Source of the DNA: CAYHPY01 sp964358485
Lineage (GTDB): Bacteria; Elusimicrobiota; Elusimicrobia; UBA1565; UBA9628
Assembly (NCBI GenBank): GCA_964358485.1
Contig: CAYHPY010000055.1
Coordinates: forward strand, 1-23,182
Length of the DNA stretch: 23,182 bases
Reading direction: 5' to 3'
In this document: one piece after another, positions 21,501 through 23,182 of the stretch
How the letters are laid out: the number at the start of each line of letters is the position of its first letter
Position numbering within the stretch: the stretch's first letter is position 1
Translations under genes and position numbers: made by a program
Notes under the pieces: model-generated
Seen by the model: the letters and a program-made list of their open reading frames with translations, nothing else
Told to the model about the DNA's origin: nothing
Database searches by the model: none

Positions 21501-23182
21501 CTCCAACTTCTCCCCCGACATCGTGGAAGCCCGAGTCTCCTCCTTCCCCGTCAACGTCGTGGCGGGCTCGACCGCTTCGGTCAGTTTCGTCATGGAGGAC
21601 CCGGGCGCCGGCTCCTCGGGCGACGGCAAGGTCGTGGGAACCTTGGGCTACGGGGGAACCGCCACCGGGACCATCTTCGTCGGCCTGGCCCGCGACACGA
21701 GCTTCAGCTACCTCGACTACGTCCTGACCCTTTCCGGGCCCGGGAATTTCACCAAGACCGGGGTTTTGGACAACACGACCTATTACATGGCCGCCTTCCG
21801 GGATACCAACAACAACGGCAATCCCGACGACCGGCTTGGGGAGCCGAACGGCGTGGGGGCGCCCGTGTCGTTTACCAGCACCCCGACCTTCCAGAGCCCG
21901 CCCGCCATTTTCGTGCCGCTTTCCGGCACCGTCACGACCTACTTGGACCTGATCGATCCCGCAAACGGGCGCATCGAGGGCCAGGTCTCCTACTCCAGCG
22001 TCTCCTTCGGGGGGGCGCCCATCCGGGTCCAGGCCTATCTGCCCGGGGTCTTCGGGGAGAACACCTACTCCCAGACCCTGATCTCCAGGCAGGCCGGGAC
22101 CACGCACTACGCCTACGCGGTGCCTTTCCTGGCCGCGGCCACCTATTACCAACTCGAGGGCTTCGTCGACACCAATAACAACGATTCGATCGATTTCGGC
22201 GAGCCCTTCACCCAATTCCCTGACGCCGTCGCCGTCTCCTCCGGGGCCGGCTCCACCCCGGCCTCCGGCAAGAATTTCGTGATCTTCGACGCCGGCAGCT
22301 TCGGCGGGGGCGGAAACAGCGCCGGCGCCGTCGACGGCTTCGTCCAGTACTCCGGGTCGCAGGGCGGAAACATCATGGTCCGCTTCTTCGACAACGCCGG
22401 GTTCATCGGCGTTCCCGTGACCACGGCGGTCATCCCTGGTTCCGCGGGTCCCGGGACCTTCGGCTTCTTCAAGGACCAGCTTCCCCTGAAGACCTTTTAC
22501 CTCGACGCCTTCAAGGATTCTACGGGACAGGGGACCTTCGATCCCGCCTTCCAAGCGCAGGGACGGCTTAACGGCGGGGCGGGCGTGGTCCTCACCCAGA
22601 ACCAGCCGTTCGGCAAGGCCGGGACCGGTTCGATCTTCGACCCGGGCTCCACCGCGGGGGGGAGCCAAGCCATCTCCGGCTCCCTGCGCTACAACGGCTC
22701 CCAGGTCTGCTCGGTCGGCGGCTGCAAGGTCCGCTCCATTCTCTTCCCGCTGGGAATCGACCAACCCGTCACCTTCGCCGAGGCGGCCTTCGGGGCCTCG
22801 ACGGCCTATTCCTTCAACGGCCTCGCCTCCTCCACCCCCACCTATCGGAGCCAGCACTTCGCCGACCTCAACGACAACTTCCGCCCCGACCCCGCCGAGC
22901 CGGTCATCGTTTCCAGCGCCTCCGGCATTCCGTTGGGCGGAGCCGTCAGCGTCTCCAACCAGAACTACATCCTCTGCGACCGCCAACTCGTCTCCCCGGG
23001 CGCCGAGGTGACGGCGTCCTTGTCCTTCTCGGACTGCACCGCGCCGGACCGGGGCGGCGCCTTCCAGAAGCTGTTCGCCTTCCAGGGCAAGCGCGGCCAG
23101 CCGGTCACGATCTCCAACGACGCCGTCGGCTTCGCCGACACCTACCTCACCCTCTACGACCCGCTCGGCAAGCTGATCTTCA
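9556..23182 (+). CDS. Giant exported multidomain surface protein, lectin/propeller/beta-sandwich (3' end outside window)
   Basis: One frame stays open from ATG 9556 to the window edge, at least 4,542 codons; the nearest upstream in-frame stop is TGA 9547, so no earlier start is possible. Order by residue: signal peptide 1 to about 32; 'GGSY'-type repeat 36-93; beta-helix-like module 96-375; sialidase-like propeller 377-778; FN3-like 793-905; SBBP-like propeller 934-1295; FN3-like 1296-1415; second SBBP-like propeller 1442-1811; Asp-loop domain 1812-1975; LecA-like 1984-2087; beta-helix-like 2094-2370; beta-sandwich repeats from 2374, interrupted by a second Asp-loop domain (2590-2750), LecA-like (2752-2870), three FN3-like domains and a PPC-like domain (3689-3800); a second PPC-like domain from 4474. 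The composition (Gly, Ser, Thr, Asn, Asp; few Cys) is that of an extracellular calcium-bound protein. Probable role: adhesion or glycan capture at the surface (inference). The ribosome site is weak; it lies 21 nt after the previous stop. No catalytic motif was seen. Confidence 0.88.
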   Translation, partial: MNGIERKSTRSLVAAAAVAALTGLLYLESGAAGPKSGGSFTVEDDLTTGSAGSVGLTGGSYEVTGSLGQTGSAVLSGGSFLLDGGYFNFPASAGPGVKIFAGGSGVASNGANWIGGVAPVSGDYVIFGDTAPSVSCTWDLPIILSSMTIAGAYNAQIFFNSPIVVNGPFELLNGSTANFTTNAGYKHQFFGPITVQAGTFHVGGTTVVAVGSMTVTTGKFEIHDKGRFESTLVDVNTAGAFKVYDDSVAGMPVLTGTSTSNSWQLLLNGRVEISTGEFRNMSPLGMRIGSGAQLISVSSFTIVQELIYGTTGINFFDTGGAIVSTFTNISFSEGLGVNVRGDMLAAGSRITMQKARGASAGPSFENDPNGRVDWLNSVNTGAVLAVTGLGVGNSSAGQGQRKFARDSGGNLYFAYLKLFSAKKRVFVSRSTDNGVTWADTTGSPVETVGDEGAGFDQNPPALAIDQNNVLHLVWAGVNDTLDLVGGNEGKIVYSSATTPGSVWSAAVKILGSSFEGGEDAPAIAVDGQNGIHVAWYGQNSGSEHGRVRYSSRAVFGGVFNPYVDISYDSADSRFPSIAVDGTDNVHVLAVRRSASGSGIYERVVHSSRTPSGGFNPWQTLSLVSGFEQEGPSLAIESNNRLHAVWSGADATYGNPQVKHSSRAANGGAWSSYLNIAPIASAPQRNASVAMGSGVDISAVWHGSDTNNSLINAKMAEFHGDSLVWEPWQNVSNGAGNQTGAAIRWAGWRNNGGNINVAWTSDPGNTSLEVRQETMFDDPAPPGFASGGQGGIPSVTNLSATQGTNVGSVRLNWVWPEALVAGASYYIEYSTNSGHSFSTTTAQVVKATGPVTGGSPTSFAVGGLDVGFNNTNSNVSPTYHFRLWITTGPGAFSNASNPASSQPQAPAAFNRSNTDFGGEGTPGGGFLETTFMPGNSEEKALAVAYSASAIYITGRYFNGLSTDVFVRKYNSGGGTEWTRYYNSPSNENDEGRGIAVSGGNVYVTGFETRNDLGQGRNIFAFKLNSSGVREWFISGSAVGDDEGNGVALDGGGNGYYAQTEFVSGQGKNAAIAKIDTNGLSLWTTFYNGASNGDDEAFAIARDGAGNLYLAGREFSSGQGDNILVQKYNNANPPLLTWTTTYNGLLGGDDQGRGIAVDGSGVVYAAGFETVGGQGENIWVRKYTNATPPQEMWTRSQDGPSNANDRAKSVAQDGTGVYVSGFQTSGGLDLFAGKLAQSNGLPVWTTTYAGNGGGTDEGESIAINVPGDVFVAGFESRSGQGSDILLRKFNSDAFGSGVAAINNLAAAANPVMDSSIRLTWTYPATLTASASFYIEFSTEAGHAFNFNKAQLVVTTGPVTSSDLATVDVYGLDVGVNGAGAEMSPDYAFRVWITTAPGGVFSNGSNVAASKGSLPPTLIDGLVSNGSSGPGSGWQATVQSPGAGTDVIYGVSKDPSGNAYVTGASGNKTFFRKYDPSGNPQWTRFYKPALGLQSFPRAVAYGSDNNIAIAGAETRTDINQGVNAFLRRYNSNGLLIWATTYNRVGTAVDEQFYGVAANAAGDIFVTGWENRTDLGQGENWITRRYDSNGLVLWTTGYNFPNNAGDKAYAITLDQPGGGLYIVGYEDTAGEGRNVRLQKLDLNGLLQWTTSYNSFGSNLDEGSGVAVDGGGVYLAGNEQRADLSQSDNILVRKYSHAGLLQWTTSYNSPANSIDFGAAIAAEGGGVFVVGSERRDDLTQGSNIWVRKYDSGSGLVQWTTTYNNPTTNNHDYGNAVAVASGNVFAAGSEMVSGQSENAWLRKYNFDAFGGGAGGGVQAFVQSSGYAPPQLAASVNDQRMLGLRLWTQGGAANLNSLTVSLFGDAPAPSIFAALFKDNNQDGFKDGGDTFLGGLAFAAGSPPKATLYPSPAQVLDSTTQHYLVTFSYNNLPAGKRLEAALDQPSDLALSAGFTDGAGFPGHRSGESVVVAELYAKPASQIPTYSTPTAPNNGGFDTGLFANAGQQVVVEAAGSWHDGSGFFNPAGNIGAGNCGSCVVTSTNTARLIGRVGGGNWFALGLSSTFTVSGSGNLFLGMNDDNYDNNSGSVTITYRSLASNTVKVWVGGNASFPNKASIDANWLGGQKPFNGERVEFSSNTTFDCDWDLNNLALGSLEMTTHYTRVLKLVSPSGSVGNTLVVSTHASIAGGTLSLGDGHTLEVQGNLVVKGSATLDMGPGHATRHATVRTKGLTLKGSAFLRSVIPSSMFHAEFVPVPGAGLWAFRIEDATVTIRDHGPVVFNSGVIDVLESAKINAFDGVTVVGDLNNNAPSLVLHSASAITRTFNDWEFVGPHVSTNVSAAGVASGSNITFFNATGGRNGTPFEQDLSQGVVFWNPDGGGTGSIAGTVSYPGSPSGLLQVRFSTESTGGTNGVGFTNGFNLSQSSGSATYTAGSLQAPNTWYMFAFKGGANPSGQDPRGGFGNAGSFKSNPIFLNSGDSLTGKNIAIEDWGTVSGVVTVNTGQVGTLRVFACHGNLPCSSLEAAGTAPGGGGSYTLDAKAAADYTILAFMDVDNDKVFDDFEAYGSSSVVSVSGLATTSGVNITLTGGSAASGGTVYLTTAAAHSGAVAANTPQAMIRLKLYSETQNSTLNALKLEYTGDFPGSAAGLSGVTLKIYEDTNGNDAFDDGPTSFDAFKASIFLSGGISSGTLAFPSADTIPAASTRTYFAAVDLGGFNAASAGIRISTSADFGLSAGAMAAQGALYPVAATASVGTRIPGNVFAHPDGTGGQFTGFFVYKGQQLSVSAVGTWVTVSGGAQVGPQGAGNTGFNTVLPAAKVGELIGRVAPFGGFSSSTWIRVGASTSGVVAPHNGELVLAMNDLVGAYGDNSGAVLADFSVSGSTIGAVGGTVYYDGGTAGMMTLQAVRGNGFVQASTQIAVGVPATYAYQIGGLPPDFYRVRAQHQGAASHQGSSFAEVEVVAGATASLSVKVFTGVNNITGSILYTGNQNFGNFIIAATTHTDFERQPVFFGTASVASPGAYSLTNLFAPNTYYLVTCRDGNNDFDCDGPEAFGSYDSSTGSISRLPFHLAPVSITPGAGAAGINLTVLDKGAINATIGVPGGSGGKPVVVEAGQGPRGAPGYFPENRRRVIVPSPLPAGGIFAELGLLRPATNYSYFAYLDSNSNDSLDAGEFFFENPTEIRVDSFSAANLNFALAGVQVPAPPAGFSGAAGAGKVDFGWNAVSGATLYKLQKADGSPYASVAAPTTTYADALAANTSSQIRKVVANNSAGDGPAALGGTGYSLAAAPTGLSVGGVGETGATLGWTQNNPAGTNFEIHRATGDAAPGPFGLVFATVGSTFNEAGLAAATTYFWQVRAVNGNGVPSAFTAQVSTKTNAATSDSISGTLTHAGKQTGSIVVQASTMATFVPIAHFHAVPNLPSQAYFRTVTGGLSYFIRAFVDFDGDGSLDAGEDRGIYGAPTAIGPVSGNIPGINFSIAVDTVAPNSPAGVSVLVALNRNTIGWNPPLRNEDGSTTVDLAGFVVERSTGGGAFSPLHPGALSSATLTFIDDKPVAGLPHAYQVRALDFGLNRSSASASVSVNPNTGGTITGKLSTFTATTSGLFRVRLSTDPAPNRGVIAQRDLGSEGGFAFTGLSTGTYYLRGFRDLNGDFIQNNLNEPSGTFGGLNTPFPIYVFSGNTAANSNVDVCDRNQIPPSSTPVVNLLANGCPAKDKGPGHTTSLLSFPVGGGAAGSVGVGSEIDVSVSPIGGAGDSEIVILDPFGNVAMRDNRPGGAYAVLRVNTTGVYLLEPTSFSPGVYGSATVSFNVRGGFAGSIFGAVSYGGGQGGSIKLQLFSSPDPSAFPIHVINPAGFGPYSFPGLADGTYYLRGFLDSDGDQVRDPGEASGAFGPTTSPTPITITGGVSSLAGSPADLSLSDPAFGAITGAIFYSGSQAAPIRVEAGRKKCPTCSDLTVAAFASTSTIGGTPKSFLLSFLPSATDYVLRAFVDGNSNFSPDIVEARVSSFPVNVVAGSTASVSFVMEDPGAGSSGDGKVVGTLGYGGTATGTIFVGLARDTSFSYLDYVLTLSGPGNFTKTGVLDNTTYYMAAFRDTNNNGNPDDRLGEPNGVGAPVSFTSTPTFQSPPAIFVPLSGTVTTYLDLIDPANGRIEGQVSYSSVSFGGAPIRVQAYLPGVFGENTYSQTLISRQAGTTHYAYAVPFLAAATYYQLEGFVDTNNNDSIDFGEPFTQFPDAVAVSSGAGSTPASGKNFVIFDAGSFGGGGNSAGAVDGFVQYSGSQGGNIMVRFFDNAGFIGVPVTTAVIPGSAGPGTFGFFKDQLPLKTFYLDAFKDSTGQGTFDPAFQAQGRLNGGAGVVLTQNQPFGKAGTGSIFDPGSTAGGSQAISGSLRYNGSQVCSVGGCKVRSILFPLGIDQPVTFAEAAFGASTAYSFNGLASSTPTYRSQHFADLNDNFRPDPAEPVIVSSASGIPLGGAVSVSNQNYILCDRQLVSPGAEVTASLSFSDCTAPDRGGAFQKLFAFQGKRGQPVTISNDAVGFADTYLTLYDPLGKLIF
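9661..9834 (+). other. N-terminal Gly-rich 'GGSY' repeat segment of the giant protein
   Basis: Residues 36-93 contain 'LTGGSYEVTGSLGQTGSAVL' and then 'SGGSFLLDGGYF'. This resembles a short motif I recall near the N-terminus of many bacterial secreted proteins (GSY..xGxxGQ...LSGGSY.L.GGF). Its function is not known to me. Confidence 0.5.
9841..10680 (+). other. Beta-helix-like module, copy 1, in the giant protein
   Basis: Residues about 96-375. It opens 'KIFAGGSGVASNGANWIGG' followed by 'PVSGDYVIFG' and 'CTWDLPI', then short parallel-strand-like turns ('FELLNGSTANFTT', 'GTFHVGGTTVVAVGSMTV'). The entry pattern NWxGGxxPxxGxxVxF is typical of autotransporter-like beta-helix regions. It recurs at 15835. 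Confidence 0.55.
10684..11889 (+). other. Sialidase/BNR-like seven-unit beta-propeller in the giant protein
   Basis: Residues about 377-778. One Asp-box, 'SRSTDNGVTW', is clear. Seven units share a pattern like 'PAIAVDGQNGIHVAWYG': 'FARDSGGNLYFAYLK', 'LAIDQNNVLHLVWAG', 'IAVDGQNGIHVAWYG', 'IAVDGTDNVHVLAV', 'LAIESNNRLHAVWSG', 'VAMGSGVDISAVWHG', and a last one ending 'GGNINVAWTS'. I saw no sialidase arginine triad, so it is more likely a binding or structural propeller. Confidence 0.62.
11932..12270 (+). other. FN3-like domain 1 of the giant protein
   Basis: Residues about 793-905, with 'VRLNWVWP', 'ASYYIEYSTNSGHSF' and 'FRLWITTGPGAFSNASN', the strand pattern of fibronectin type III. It shares these blocks with FN3-like domain 2 and, like it, directly precedes an SBBP-like propeller. 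Confidence 0.6.
12355..13440 (+). repeat. SBBP-like propeller B: seven units of 51-55 residues
   Basis: Units begin with Trp codons at 12481, 12643, 12796, 12961, 13126 and 13279, preceded by one unit from 12355, giving seven. The consensus is roughly WTTxYNG, then DDEGxGIAVDGxGNVYVAG, then GQGxNIxVRKYN. It ends 'KFNSDAFGSG', nearly the same ending as propeller C. Repeats are diverged at DNA level. Confidence 0.7.
13441..13800 (+). other. FN3-like domain 2 of the giant protein (AT-richer codon use)
   Basis: Residues about 1296-1415, with 'IRLTWTYP', 'ASFYIEFSTEAGHAF' and 'FRVWITTAPGGVFSNGSN', clearly related to FN3-like domain 1. Codon use is unusually AT-ending here (10 of 20 codons in 13501-13560 end in A or T). 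Confidence 0.6.
13879..14988 (+). repeat. SBBP-like propeller C: seven units of 54-56 residues
   Basis: Trp codons at 13990, 14155, 14323, 14485, 14647 and 14812 start six units, with one unit before them from 13879. Motifs include 'WTTSYNSFGSNLDEG', 'GVAVDGGGVYLAGNE' and 'NILVRKYSHAG'. It ends 'RKYNFDAFGGG'. The first two units are AT-richer than the rest of the gene. Confidence 0.7.
14989..15480 (+). other. Asp-loop domain, copy 1, in the giant protein
   Basis: Residues about 1812-1975. 'LNSLTVSLFGD' is followed by an EF-hand/dockerin-like loop 'DNNQDGFKDGGDTFLGG' starting at base 15166. A related domain ('LNALKLEYTGD', then 'DTNGNDAFDDGP') occurs at 17323. In both places a LecA-like domain comes next. 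The family is not recognised. Confidence 0.5.
15505..15816 (+). other. LecA (PA-IL)-like lectin domain, copy 1, in the giant protein
   Basis: Residues about 1984-2087. 'GQQVVVEAAGSWHDGSG', 'TARLIGRVGGGNWFALG' and 'GNLFLGMNDDNYDNNSGSVT' follow the order of the galactose-binding lectin LecA, whose calcium loop is ND...NNSG. A close Cys pair (Cys2026, Cys2029) lies just before the LIGR strand, near where LecA has its own Cys pair. The calcium loop is two residues shorter than in LecA. Confidence 0.65.
15835..16665 (+). other. Beta-helix-like module, copy 2, in the giant protein
   Basis: Residues about 2094-2370. The entry pattern matches copy 1: 'VWVGGNASFPNK', 'ANWLGGQKPFNGERVEF', 'CDWDLNNL'. 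It continues with turn-like repeats such as 'GTLSLGDGHTLEVQGNLVV' and 'ATLDMGPGHATRHATV'. Confidence 0.55.
17323..17805 (+). other. Asp-loop domain, copy 2, in the giant protein
   Basis: Residues about 2590-2750: 'LNALKLEYTGDF', then 'VTLKIYEDTNGNDAFDDGP' with its Asp loop from base 17503, then 'SGGISSGTLAFPSADTIPA'. It parallels the domain at 14989 and likewise precedes a LecA-like domain. Confidence 0.45.
17809..18165 (+). other. LecA (PA-IL)-like lectin domain, copy 2, in the giant protein
   Basis: Residues about 2752-2870. 'GQQLSVSAVGTWVTVSGG', 'VGPQGAGNTG', 'VGELIGRVAPFG' and 'NGELVLAMNDLVGAYGDNSG' match LecA closely; LecA itself has 'GPQG' and a calcium loop NDVPGTYGNNSG. The aspartate and the D/N pair of the calcium loop are kept with the same spacing. 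Confidence 0.7.
19126..19668 (+). other. Two FN3-like domains in tandem (3 and 4)
   Basis: The first reads 'VDFGWNAVSGATLYKLQKAD' then 'SSQIRKVVANNSAGDGP'; the second 'ATLGWTQNNPAGTNFEIHRA' then 'TTYFWQVRAVNGNGVPS'. Both show the W-core and 'YxxxVxAxNxxG' pattern of fibronectin type III. Confidence 0.72.
19978..20280 (+). other. FN3-like domain 5
   Basis: 'PNSPAGVSVLVALNRNTIGW', 'VDLAGFVVERST' and 'HAYQVRALDFGLNRSSAS' give the fibronectin type III pattern; it sits between two beta-sandwich repeats. Confidence 0.68.
20620..20954 (+). other. PPC-like domain 1 in the giant protein
   Basis: 'DKGPGHTTSLLSFPVGGG', 'EIDVSVSPIGGAGDSEIVIL' and 'DPFGNVAMRDNRPGGAYAVL' resemble the bacterial pre-peptidase C-terminal (PPC) beta-sandwich, which commonly occurs in secreted proteins. 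The match is looser than for the copy at the window end. Confidence 0.42.
22975..23182 (+). other. PPC-like domain 2, cut by the window end
   Basis: 'APDRGGAFQKLFAFQGKRGQ', 'PVTISNDAVGFADTYLTLYD' and 'PLGKLIF' match the PPC signature (A-x-x-Y-x-F...G-Q-x-V-x-I...F-D-T-Y-L-x-L-x-D-P-x-G). It continues past the window, so further domains and the true C-terminus are unseen. Confidence 0.6.

Larger units (their letters stand above)
16675..22974 (+). repeat. About 13 carboxypeptidase-regulatory-like beta-sandwich repeats, interrupted by other domains
   Basis: Units of about 95-115 residues start near 16675, 17011, 18175, 18466, 18808, 19672, 20281, 20956, 21295, 21622, 21970, 22321 and 22672. Each opens like 'GSIFGAVSYGG' (G-x-I-x-G-x-[VL]-x-Y) and most close like 'GTYYLRGFLDSDGD' with an Asp loop and an acidic 'EP/EA' tail. 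This is the fold pattern of CarboxypepD_reg/SdrD-B-like domains. The array is interrupted by domains at 17323-18165, 19126-19668, 19978-20280 and 20620-20954. Confidence 0.62.

Overview
The window is high-GC bacterial DNA with a Gram-negative cell plan: outer-membrane barrel, lipopolysaccharide-type ligase, several Sec signal peptides. The housekeeping sigma factor, the signal-peptide proteins opening with a shared 'TMTYQGRL' block, and an enormous repeat-built surface protein together resemble GC-rich Elusimicrobiota-like genomes. That placement is inference from protein style; no rRNA or tRNA is visible to confirm it.

Layout. (1) 1-1490: the 3' end of an rpoD-type sigma factor, a small proline-rich membrane protein coupled to it by an ATGA overlap, and a convergent five-helix protein of the mechanosensitive-channel 'conserved TM helix' family. 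(2) 1529-3319: an O-antigen ligase/polymerase-like membrane protein with a C-terminal TPR-like tail, divergent from the TM-helix gene. (3) 3331-3379: a perfect 8-bp inverted repeat abutting a near-consensus sigma-70 promoter (TTGACA, 17 bp, extended -10 TGCTACACT). (4) 3414 to the right edge: five same-strand genes with gaps of 40 and 21 nt or short overlaps, probably one transcription unit of about 19.8 kb or more. They encode a secreted FecR-domain protein, an outer-membrane beta-barrel, two paralogous secreted tail-fibre-like proteins, and one giant exported protein.

The giant gene (9556 to beyond 23182) is open for at least 4,542 codons. I read its frame line by line and found no stop; it runs off the window. 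It holds a signal peptide, two beta-helix-like modules, three seven-unit beta-propellers (one sialidase/BNR-like, two SBBP-like), five fibronectin-III-like domains, two domains resembling the calcium-dependent lectin LecA (PA-IL), two related domains with Asp-rich loops, about thirteen carboxypeptidase-regulatory-like beta-sandwich repeats most of which carry a D-x-[DN]-x-[DN] loop, and two PPC-like domains, the second cut by the window end.

Working model (inference): the promoter at 3351 drives a cell-surface system. The FecR-domain protein, outer-membrane barrel and two fibre-like proteins would be assembly or companion parts for a giant, calcium-loaded, carbohydrate-binding protein. The component families are known; their combination in one apparent operon is what deserves attention.
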